Origin: Sulfurovum sp.
GTDB lineage: Bacteria; Campylobacterota; Campylobacteria; Campylobacterales; Sulfurovaceae
DNA length: 64,000 bases
NCBI GenBank assembly: GCA_021166685.1
Contig: JAJPEU010000008.1
Span: 23,919-87,918 of the forward strand
Direction: 5' to 3'
Notes under the pieces: generated by a model
What the model was told of the DNA's origin: nothing
The model's database searches: none
What the model saw: only the letters and a program-made list of their open reading frames with translations
Made by a program: the position numbers and the translations under genes
Shown here: piece after piece, positions 53,567-60,852 of the stretch
Numbering within the stretch: position 1 is the stretch's first letter
How the letters are laid out: each line of letters begins with the position of its first letter

Positions 53567-55414
53567 TTGCGCTATTACGATGTATTGTTGCTGCGCTCGA
53601 GCGCGCCGGCGTTGACCTACCATGGAGAAGAAAACCTGCAGGCGGGCAGTATCGTGTCCGTGCCGTTGCACACGGCGCTCAAAGAAGCGGTTATCCTCCG
53701 CCAAACACATAAGCCCGAGTTTGAGACCGCCTCGATCGCTTCGGTGAGTGAGCGGTTTTATGCTCCCGAGCAGATAGAGTTGGCAAAATTTATTGCTGAG
53801 TATTACTTCTCTTCGCTGGGGGAGGCGATCAGTCTCTTTCTCCCTTTCAGGAAGCAAAGAGAAGTGAATAGTGAGAAGTTAATAGTGAATAGCGGAAAGG
53901 TTCCGACATTAACGGACTCGCAGCAAAACGCCTACGAAGCGCTGATGCAAAAAGACAAAGCGCTACTTTTTGGGGTGACGGGTTCGGGGAAAACGGAGAT
54001 TTTTATCGCGCTCATGGCGCAGATGCTGTGTGAGGGTAAACCATCGATCTTTTTGATGCCGGAGATCTCGCTTACGCCGCAGATGGAAAAGCGTTTGCGG
54101 GCGTATTTCGGTGAACAGGTTGCGATGTGGCACTCAAAGCTGACCAAGAAAAAAAAAGAGTCTATCCTCGAGGATATCTACAGCGGCAAAGTACGCATCG
54201 TCGCAGGGGCGAGGTCCGCGCTGTTTGTGCCGCTTAAAGATGTGGGGCTCATCATCGTGGATGAAGAGCATGACGACAGCTATAAAGCGATGACGCGCCC
54301 GCGCTACCATGCCAGAGACGTAGCGGTACTGATGGGAAGCAGGCTGGGCGCCAAGGTGGTGCTGGCTTCTGCTACGCCCAGTGTAAGCACCTACTGCAAG
54401 TACGATGTCGTGAGGCTGGAAAATGCCTATATCCAAACAAAAAAAACATACCGTTTTATACCCGGTGACAGCATCAATACACCCATACTGGGTGCCATAG
54501 AAAAACACTTCAAAGCCAAAGACCAATCCCTGCTTTTTTTGCCCACAAGGGGCAATTTCAAGTATCTCTACTGCGAAAAATGCGGAAAGACGCACCTGTG
54601 TCCGTACTGTTCGGTGGGCATGGCGCTGCACCGAAACAAACGGCATCTCAAATGCCACTACTGCAACTTCACCGAAGCGATACAAGATACGTGCACCTAC
54701 TGCGGGCATCAGCCGCTCAAAAGCGAACGCATGGGTACGGCCGAAGCGATCGAGGTGATAGAAAATGCGATCGATGGCATCACGATAGAGCAGTTTGACA
54801 AAGATGCCATCACTACGCCCAAAAAACTTGAGCAGGCGCTGAAGCGTTTTGAAAGCGCGCAAAGCGACCTGCTGCTGGGAACACAGATGCTCAGCAAAGG
54901 GCACGACTATGCCAATATCACTTTAAGCGTGATCATGGGGCTTGACTATATCCTGGGATTGGCCGATTACCGTGCCAGAGAGCGGGCGATGAGCCTTCTC
55001 TTTCAGATCGCAGGACGCAGCGGGCGCGCCAAAGAAGCGGAAGTGGTCGTTCAGACGGGCGATGCGGAATTTTTTCAAAGCTATCTGGAGGATTATGAGC
55101 GGTTTATCAAGGATGAACTGGATTTTTTGAAGATGGCACACTATCCGCCTTTTGCTTCGCTCGCACGCATCCTCATCGCCCACAAAGACGAAAGCAAAGC
55201 CGCCAAAATCGTTTTGGATACCGTCACAAAGCTTAAAGCGTTTGAGGAGGTGCAGATCGTAGGGCACGGCAAGGCGCCCGTGGAGAAAATAGCGGGCAAG
55301 TATCGGTTTGCTGTTTTGCTGAGAGCAGAAAACAGAGTACCTTTGCTCAAAGCGCTGCACGGCGTGGATCGGCGCGAGATAGAGATCGATATGGACCCGG
55401 TCGAATTTTCTTAG
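53567..55414 (+). CDS. priA: Primosomal protein N' (replication restart helicase PriA)
   Basis: Reloads the replisome at stalled forks. Walker [21 protein letters not shown], the zinc-binding Cys block (CEKCGKTHLCPYCS ... CHYCNF ... CTYCG) and C-terminal helicase motifs. 615 residues, TTG start directly after pilin 2. Before the Walker A region a stretch reading EVNSEKLIVNS is encoded by four heptamers inserted in the linker after the 3'BD domain. A perfect 9-bp hairpin (55402-55422) spans its stop codon. Confidence 0.95.
   Translation: MRYYDVLLLRSSAPALTYHGEENLQAGSIVSVPLHTALKEAVILRQTHKPEFETASIASVSERFYAPEQIELAKFIAEYYFSSLGEAISLFLPFRKQREVNSEKLIVNSGKVPTLTDSQQNAYEALMQKDKALLFGVTGSGKTEIFIALMAQMLCEGKPSIFLMPEISLTPQMEKRLRAYFGEQVAMWHSKLTKKKKESILEDIYSGKVRIVAGARSALFVPLKDVGLIIVDEEHDDSYKAMTRPRYHARDVAVLMGSRLGAKVVLASATPSVSTYCKYDVVRLENAYIQTKKTYRFIPGDSINTPILGAIEKHFKAKDQSLLFLPTRGNFKYLYCEKCGKTHLCPYCSVGMALHRNKRHLKCHYCNFTEAIQDTCTYCGHQPLKSERMGTAEAIEVIENAIDGITIEQFDKDAITTPKKLEQALKRFESAQSDLLLGTQMLSKGHDYANITLSVIMGLDYILGLADYRARERAMSLLFQIAGRSGRAKEAEVVVQTGDAEFFQSYLEDYERFIKDELDFLKMAHYPPFASLARILIAHKDESKAAKIVLDTVTKLKAFEEVQIVGHGKAPVEKIAGKYRFAVLLRAENRVPLLKALHGVDRREIEIDMDPVEFS
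53864..53891. repeat. Solo four-unit heptamer array inside priA
   Basis: GTGAATA, GTGAGAA, GTTAATA and GTGAATA in exact register (28 bp). It differs at a single base from the left array of element 3, 1.5 kb downstream. No facing array is seen inside priA. 28 bp is not a multiple of three, so the host frame must have been adjusted by flanking bases or by loss of the other end. Confidence 0.8.
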
Positions 55415-55424
55415 AAAATTCGAA

Positions 55425-55895
55425 GTGAATAGTGAAAAGTTAATAGTGAATAACGATAGTTTTCGGTAAAATATTTTTTATGAGTATACTGGCTGAGAAA
55501 AGTTATAAGTTTGCTATCCGTATTGTCAAGTTAAATGTGTATTTGAAAGATGAGAAAAAAGAGTATACGCTGAGTAAGCAATTGCTTAGGTCGGGTACTG
55601 CAATAGGTGCTCTTGTTTCTGAAGCACAATATGCACAATCAAAGGCTGATTTTATCAATAAACTTTCTATTGGACTGAAAGAAGCAAATGAAAGCAGATA
55701 TTGGATCAGGCTTCTTAAGGATTGTGATTACTTAAATGATAGTATGGCAAACAGCATTTACTCAGATGCAGAAGAGCTTATCAAAATATTGACGAGCAGT
55801 ATCAATACAACCAAAGAGAAAAATAATGATCATAGATAAAAAGCACACCAAGTGTGCATACAAAAACTATTCACTATTCACTATTCACTATTCAT
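55425..55895. mobile_element. Heptamer-ended element 3 carrying a four-helix-bundle gene
   Basis: 471 bp between priA and ispG. The left array (55425-55452) holds GTGAATA twice, GTGAAAA and GTTAATA; the right (55868-55895) is TATTCAC three times and TATTCAT. Inside the right array lies the module GTTTTTGTATG (minus-strand sense) with stem GCACAC/GTGTGC (55843-55857) and a T-run. The left side shows the AGTTTTCGGTA part but only a weak stem. ispG's RBS begins 3 bp outside the right end. Confidence 0.82.
55480..55839 (+). CDS. Four-helix-bundle protein, S23/IVP family (copy 3)
   Basis: 119 residues; core SKQLLRSGTAIGALVSEAQ, YAQSKADFINKLSIGLKEA and NESRYWIRLL. Same family as the copies at 13.9 and 51.2 kb. 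It lacks a clear RBS (ATATTTTTT before ATG). Located wholly within element 3, reading from the left array to the right. Confidence 0.88.
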   Translation: MSILAEKSYKFAIRIVKLNVYLKDEKKEYTLSKQLLRSGTAIGALVSEAQYAQSKADFINKLSIGLKEANESRYWIRLLKDCDYLNDSMANSIYSDAEELIKILTSSINTTKEKNNDHR

Positions 55896-55911
55896 TTTTG
55901 GAGGAGGCTCG

Positions 55912-56976
55912 ATGAAAGAGCGTTACCCAACCAAAAAGATCTATGTCGGCAATGTAGCCGTAGGCGGCGATGCGCCCATCTCGGTGCAGTCGATGACTTA
56001 CAGCGATACGCACAATGTCGCAGCGACGGTGGATCAGATTAACCGGCTGCATTTCGCCGGAGCGGATATGGTGCGTGTGGCAGTGCCTGCGATGGAAGAT
56101 GCGCTGGCGCTTAAAGCGATCAAAGAGCAGATCTCGCTGCCGCTCATCGCCGATATCCATTTTAACTACAAGCTCGCACTCGAAGCGGCCAAATGGGTGG
56201 ACTGCATCCGGTTTAACCCCGGCAATATCGGGGAAAAAGGGCGCATCAAAGAGATCGTCAAAGCGTGTCAGGAGCGTACTTTGCCTATACGCATCGGGGT
56301 CAATGCGGGTTCGCTTGAAAAAGAGTTTGACCAAAAGTACGGCGCAACGGCAGAAGGGATGGTGGCGAGCGCGGAGTACAATATCAAATTTTTGGAAGAT
56401 TTGGGATTTACCGACATCAAAGTTTCTCTGAAAGCTTCAGATGTAGACAGGACTGTGGATGCCTACAGGATGCTGCGGCCCAAAAATAACTATCCGTTCC
56501 ATTTGGGGGTGACTGAAGCGGGTACGATCTTTCATGCGACGATCAAATCCGCCATCGGTCTGGGTGCGCTTTTGCTTGACGGGATCGGCGATACGCTGCG
56601 CGTGTCGATCACCGGAGAGCTTGAAGAGGAGATCAAGATAGGGCGCGCGATCCTTAAAGATTCCGGACGGGTCAAAGAGGGGCTCAATATCATCTCCTGC
56701 CCCACCTGCGGGAGGATAGAAGCCGATCTGGTCAGCGCCGTAGCGGAAGTAGAAAGAAGAACGGCGCACATTACTACGCCGATGGATGTCTCGGTGATGG
56801 GATGCGTGGTCAATGCCATAGGCGAAGCCAAACATGCCGATGTCGCCATCGCATACGGAAAAGGTATGGGGATGGTTATGGTCAAAGGCGAAGTGGTGGC
56901 AAAACTTCCCGAAGCCGAGCTGGTGGACCGATTTGTCGAAGAAGTTGAAAAGTTTGCGAAGCAAAATGCTGAATGA
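55912..56976 (+). CDS. ispG: (E)-4-hydroxy-3-methylbut-2-enyl-diphosphate synthase
   Basis: 4Fe-4S enzyme of the MEP isoprenoid pathway. [13 protein letters not shown] start, [23 protein letters not shown], and cluster ligands in SCPTCGR plus a downstream Cys. 354 residues from the ATG at 55912, which follows GGAGGAGG; the frame runs upstream into the heptamer array but that part is not likely translated. Its stop codon lies in the first heptamer of the element at 57.0 kb. Confidence 0.96.
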   Translation: MKERYPTKKIYVGNVAVGGDAPISVQSMTYSDTHNVAATVDQINRLHFAGADMVRVAVPAMEDALALKAIKEQISLPLIADIHFNYKLALEAAKWVDCIRFNPGNIGEKGRIKEIVKACQERTLPIRIGVNAGSLEKEFDQKYGATAEGMVASAEYNIKFLEDLGFTDIKVSLKASDVDRTVDAYRMLRPKNNYPFHLGVTEAGTIFHATIKSAIGLGALLLDGIGDTLRVSITGELEEEIKIGRAILKDSGRVKEGLNIISCPTCGRIEADLVSAVAEVERRTAHITTPMDVSVMGCVVNAIGEAKHADVAIAYGKGMGMVMVKGEVVAKLPEAELVDRFVEEVEKFAKQNAE

Positions 56977-57122
56977 ATAACTAATAACGAATAGTGAATA
57001 GTTTTGGTATGCTTCCGTATCAGGAAAGCTTTTATTTTAAAAGGTTAAAGAAATGCATCATATAAAAGTTTTACAGTGTAAAACAAACAATCACTATTCA
57101 CTATTCACTATTCACTATTCAC
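56973..57122. mobile_element. Gene-less 150-bp heptamer-ended element between ispG and dnaB
   Basis: Left array (56973-57000): ATGAATA, ACTAATA, ACGAATA and GTGAATA. Right array (57095-57122): four perfect TATTCAC units. Inner modules: left GTTTTGGTATG with stem GCTTCC/GGAAAGC (57011-57029, one bulge) and CTTTTATTTT; right GTTTTAC/GTAAAAC (57068-57084), perfect 7 bp, with TTTTATATG. It has the layout of a non-autonomous copy of elements 2 and 3. The dnaB RBS starts 7 bp beyond. Confidence 0.82.
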
Positions 57123-57141
57123 TTACACCGGAGGTGTATTG

Positions 57142-58572
57142 ATGGAAAACATGTACAACCTCAATATCGAAAGAGCAGTGCTTTCGTCAATCATCTTTGA
57201 TCCCCAAACCTATGAGGAGATTGCAGCCAAACTCAGACCTCATGACTTTTACCTTCCGTTTCACCAGTATCTGTTTGCGGCGATGGAGGAACTGAGCAAA
57301 GAAGAAAAGCCCATTGATGAAGAGTTTTTACGCTCAAAGCTGGTCTCAAAAGGCAAATTTGATGAAATTGCGATGCTGGATCTGCTCTCGGCAAATCCCA
57401 TCACCAACACTGCGGCCTATCTTTCTGAGATCAAAGCCAAATCAAGCAAACGCGCGCTGGCGACGTTGGCAACCGAGATCAAAAAAGTGACGATGGAGGA
57501 CGATCTTCCCGCCGAAGAGATCATGAATCTTGTGGAGAAAAAACTCTATGAGATCACCCAAAACAGCACCGATGAAGATTTTAGAGAATCCAAAGAGATC
57601 GCTTTTGCGATGATGGAAGAGATCGAACGGCTTAAAGCCTTGGGCAACTCCAGGCTGATAGGGACAGATACGGGCTTTAAAAACCTCAATGAAAAAACAT
57701 CAGGATTTGGCAAGGGGGATTTGGTCATCATTGCTGCACGGCCTGCAATGGGTAAAACAGCCCTGGTGCTCAATATGGCACTCAGAGCCATCGAACGCAA
57801 TGAAGGGGTAGCATTTTTTTCACTGGAGATGCCTGCTGAGCAGCTGATGCTCAGAATGCTCTCAGCCAAAACCTCTATCCCGCTTCAATCTCTGCGTGTA
57901 GGCGATTTGCTCGATGAGCAATGGAGCCAGCTTTCTGCAGCCGTAGATGAGCTCTCGCGAAAGAAGCTTTTTGTAGATGACGGAGGATACGCTACGATCC
58001 ACCATGTGCGAAGCAAACTGAGAAAACTCAAAGCCAGACATCCGGAGATCACGCTCGCAGTGATAGATTACCTTCAGCTGATGAGCGGCGAAGGCAGAGA
58101 AGGGCGTCAGCAGGAGGTTTCAGAGATCTCCAGAGGGCTCAAACAGCTTGCCAGAGAATTGCAGATCCCTATCGTGGCGCTTTCACAGCTCAACCGGTCG
58201 CTTGAGTCCAGGGAAAATAAACGTCCGATGCTCTCTGACCTGAGAGAATCCGGAGCGATAGAACAGGATGCGGATATCATTTTGTTTGTGTACCGCGACG
58301 ATGTCTACCGTGAGGCCAAAGAGAAAGAAAAAGAGATGAAAGCCAGGGCCGAGGGCAAAGAGTACAGCAGTGATTTTAGAAAAAAACCCGAAGAAGAAGC
58401 GGAGATCATTATCGGAAAACAAAGAAACGGACCTACAGGCACGGTGGAGCTGGTCTTTCAGAAAAAATACACCCGTTTTGTCGATGCTTCGCACTCTCCG
58501 GCTTTTGAAGTTGTCTATGAAGACAGCAACGTGGATATGCGCGAAGGGCACATTGAGATACCCCACATCTAG
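57142..58572 (+). CDS. dnaB: Replicative DNA helicase
   Basis: Hexameric helicase of the replication fork. N-terminal domain (1-~105), linker, and RecA-like C domain with Walker A ARPAMGKTAL, FFSLEMPAEQL, VIDYLQLM and QLNRSLESR motifs. 476 residues from the ATG at 57142, six bases after GGAGGTG; a TTG one codon before is possible. comEC follows 9 bp later. Confidence 0.97.
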   Translation: MENMYNLNIERAVLSSIIFDPQTYEEIAAKLRPHDFYLPFHQYLFAAMEELSKEEKPIDEEFLRSKLVSKGKFDEIAMLDLLSANPITNTAAYLSEIKAKSSKRALATLATEIKKVTMEDDLPAEEIMNLVEKKLYEITQNSTDEDFRESKEIAFAMMEEIERLKALGNSRLIGTDTGFKNLNEKTSGFGKGDLVIIAARPAMGKTALVLNMALRAIERNEGVAFFSLEMPAEQLMLRMLSAKTSIPLQSLRVGDLLDEQWSQLSAAVDELSRKKLFVDDGGYATIHHVRSKLRKLKARHPEITLAVIDYLQLMSGEGREGRQQEVSEISRGLKQLARELQIPIVALSQLNRSLESRENKRPMLSDLRESGAIEQDADIILFVYRDDVYREAKEKEKEMKARAEGKEYSSDFRKKPEEEAEIIIGKQRNGPTGTVELVFQKKYTRFVDASHSPAFEVVYEDSNVDMREGHIEIPHI

Positions 58573-58581
58573 ACTTTTGGT

Positions 58582-59844
58582 ATGCGATTAGAAAAACCGA
58601 AACTCTTTCCCGACAATAAAGCCTTTATCGGGGTAATGGGCCTTTTGATTGTTTTGTTGTCGGTGCGCCTTGCTTTTCTTTATCAGGAGTATCAGGCCTT
58701 TATCCATAAACCTTTTTTCTATACCCATGCAGAGGTGCTGTTATCTTACTCCAAAAGCAAGAACGGCAAAACGTATCAGGTGCTGAAGCTTCGCAGCGAT
58801 GAAGGGTTGACATTTTATACCACCAATTATCAAAAAAAAGATTTTCAACATACCAAAGTGCGCCTGCAGCTTTTACCTGACGGGCGGATCACTTTTTGGG
58901 GTTATCTGGGAACATTTTTTGTCAAGAGCCGTATCAAAACTATAGAGCATCTTCCCAAGACAGTTAAAGACGGTCTGCTGCAAAAAGTGGCGTCACAGCA
59001 CCAAGACGGTCTGCTCGGCTCTTTTTACAATGCTATCTTTTTTGCCACCCCTTTAGATCAGGCACTCAGGGAAAAGATCAATATGCTTGGGGTGAGTCAC
59101 CTTGTGGCACTCAGCGGATTTCATCTGGGGATACTGTGGGGGATCGTGTACGGGCTGTTGTTATTGCCGTACAGCATCGCACAACAACGCTATTTTCCCT
59201 ACAGGCATGCGTTGTTTGATGTGGGGCTGGTGAGTATCGTGTGTCTTGGGGCGTATGTATGGTTTGTTGATTTTCCTCCCTCTTTGGTGCGTTCGTATGC
59301 GATGGTGTTTGCAGGATGGGCCGTTTTGCTTTTGGGAGTTGAACTGCTTAGCGTTACATTTTTGACAACGATTGTGGGGGTGCTTTTGGTGCTTTTTCCT
59401 TCTTTGTCGGTTTCTTTGAGTTTCTGGCTTTCTGTAGCGGGTGTGTTTTATATATTCTTGGTGCTGCGTTATACCAAAAATATTGATAAGCGGATCGTGA
59501 CTTTGTTGGTAATTCCTCTGGGTATCTTTGTGCTGATGCTGCCTGTGGTGCATGCCATTTTCGGAATGACAACCCCTTATCAGCTCCTTTCTCCGCTGCT
59601 GTCGCTGCTGTTTGTTCTTTTTTATCCTTTGGTGATGGTGCTGCATCTTTTGCAGTGGGGCAGTATGCTGGATGGGCCTTTAATGCGGATCTTTAATCTT
59701 CCTGAAGGCGGCAAAGAGATGCTTTTGCCGTTATGGATCTTTGGTATCTATCTTTTGCTTTCTTTGGGTGCAATTTGGAGCAGGCGCTTATTTTTAGCTG
59801 CTTTAGGCGGAGCAACAGGGTACGGAGTTTACCTCTTTGTTTGA
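58582..59844 (+). CDS. comEC: ComEC/Rec2 family competence protein
   Basis: Inner-membrane channel for single-stranded DNA uptake in transformation. The competence-domain signature LGVSHLVALSGFHLGILWG lies near residue 170, and about nine hydrophobic helices follow. At 420 residues it lacks the C-terminal metallo-beta-lactamase-like domain of Bacillus ComEC, as is usual in Campylobacterota. Co-directional with dnaB; ends in front of a convergent gene. Confidence 0.92.
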   Translation: MRLEKPKLFPDNKAFIGVMGLLIVLLSVRLAFLYQEYQAFIHKPFFYTHAEVLLSYSKSKNGKTYQVLKLRSDEGLTFYTTNYQKKDFQHTKVRLQLLPDGRITFWGYLGTFFVKSRIKTIEHLPKTVKDGLLQKVASQHQDGLLGSFYNAIFFATPLDQALREKINMLGVSHLVALSGFHLGILWGIVYGLLLLPYSIAQQRYFPYRHALFDVGLVSIVCLGAYVWFVDFPPSLVRSYAMVFAGWAVLLLGVELLSVTFLTTIVGVLLVLFPSLSVSLSFWLSVAGVFYIFLVLRYTKNIDKRIVTLLVIPLGIFVLMLPVVHAIFGMTTPYQLLSPLLSLLFVLFYPLVMVLHLLQWGSMLDGPLMRIFNLPEGGKEMLLPLWIFGIYLLLSLGAIWSRRLFLAALGGATGYGVYLFV

Positions 59845-59876
59845 CCGGTGCCTCCCATAATGTAAACACTTGCCGC

Positions 59877-60692
59877 TCAAATATGTTCTATCTCTTCTTC
59901 TTTGTTGAGCAGATCGCAAAATTTTAACCCGTGAAGAAAAATCGCCCAGGAGATATAGATCCACAAAAAGAAAAAGAGCAGCGTGCTGATGCTGCCGTAG
60001 ATACTGGTGTAGGTTTTGTTGTAAAGAACATAAAAAACAAAAGCATTTTTTGAGGCATACCATACCAAAGAAGCGATAAAAGAACTGATGATGGCAGCGG
60101 AAAATTTGATACGGGTGTTTGCAGAAAGCTGGTAAGCGGTGTAAAAGATCATCCATACAACAAAATAAGGCAAAAAGCTATAGAGATGAATAGCGCTGGT
60201 GATACTGTTTTTGTCGAGATAGGTTTGTATAAAATCAGAAAGGCAGAATGAACTTCCCATCATTGCAGGAATAAGCGCAAGAAGCAAAAGATAGGTCTTG
60301 ATCGCACTCCATGCGGTCCGAGTGGGCACATTAAAAATAGCATTGACGATATAGTCATAGTTTTTAAAAAACATAATGGCTGCAAATGTCACGTAAAGAG
60401 CCCCGACAGAGCCCAATTCGTCCGAATTTGCCATAAAGGTATCGATATAGTCTATGAGCTCTTTGGAGTCTGCAGGCATGAGATTTGAAAATAAAAGCGA
60501 TTTAACATTGTCATACATGGAGTCAAACAAAGGCAAAGTGGTAAAAACAAAAAAGAGAATCACCATAAGAGGGATAATCGAAAAGAGCGTGCTCCAGCTG
60601 AGGCTTGATGCATAATGTCCCAATTTGTCATCAAACAAATCTTTGAAAAAATCACGGATAAAAACATAGTAGTATTTTAAAAGGGATCTCAT
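59877..60692 (-). CDS. YihY/virulence factor BrkB family membrane protein
   Basis: 271 residues with six hydrophobic segments; HYASSLSWSTLFSIIPLMVIL near residue 27 and YGSISTLLFFFLWIYISWAIFLHGLKF near 240 match the family. Once annotated as RNase BN in error; true function unknown. The SD and start codon lie in a perfect 12-bp hairpin (60679-60706). Confidence 0.92.
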   Translation of the reverse strand: MRSLLKYYYVFIRDFFKDLFDDKLGHYASSLSWSTLFSIIPLMVILFFVFTTLPLFDSMYDNVKSLLFSNLMPADSKELIDYIDTFMANSDELGSVGALYVTFAAIMFFKNYDYIVNAIFNVPTRTAWSAIKTYLLLLALIPAMMGSSFCLSDFIQTYLDKNSITSAIHLYSFLPYFVVWMIFYTAYQLSANTRIKFSAAIISSFIASLVWYASKNAFVFYVLYNKTYTSIYGSISTLLFFFLWIYISWAIFLHGLKFCDLLNKEEEIEHI

Positions 60693-60706
60693 GAGAGATC
60701 CCTTTT
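60679..60706 (-). promoter_or_regulatory. Perfect 12-bp hairpin enclosing the RBS and start codon of the YihY-type gene
   Basis: AAAAGGGATCTC, ATGA, GAGATCCCTTTT on the plus strand. In the mRNA the AAAAGGGA ribosome-binding site pairs with codons 2-5 and the AUG sits at the loop. It ends 1 bp from the left array of the element at 60.7 kb. Suggests translational control or a target for insertion. Confidence 0.7.
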
Positions 60707-60707
60707 A

Positions 60708-60831
60708 GTGAAGCGTGAAGCGTGAAGCGTGAAGCGTGTCAGTATGCATTGTTTTGGAACGCTTTTATTGAATAAAATAGAAAGATAATTTCTTTTCAAT
60801 AATTTTTCATTTTTCATTTTTCATTTTTCAT
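60708..60831. mobile_element. Gene-less 124-bp heptamer-ended element at 60.7 kb
   Basis: Left array (60708-60735): four perfect GTGAAGC. Right array (60804-60831): four perfect TTTTCAT, i.e. ATGAAAA inverted, so the two ends carry different heptamers. Inner modules: left CAGTATG with a partly paired stem (60746-60762) and CTTTTATTG; right GAAAGA/TCTTTTC (60780-60797). Lies between the YihY-type gene and the GlcD-type gene. Confidence 0.8.
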
Positions 60832-60852
60832 TTTAAAAAGGCAAACGCCTTT

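Noticed and set aside
54134..54904. 256-codon minus-strand frame opposite priA
   Set aside because: Antisense shadow of the priA zinc and helicase region; no recognisable domain.
51209..57122. Heptamer arrays as a CRISPR or simple microsatellite
   Set aside because: Units are 7 bp without spacers, so not CRISPR. Fixed count of four, inverted pairing and an inner conserved stem-loop argue against plain microsatellite slippage.
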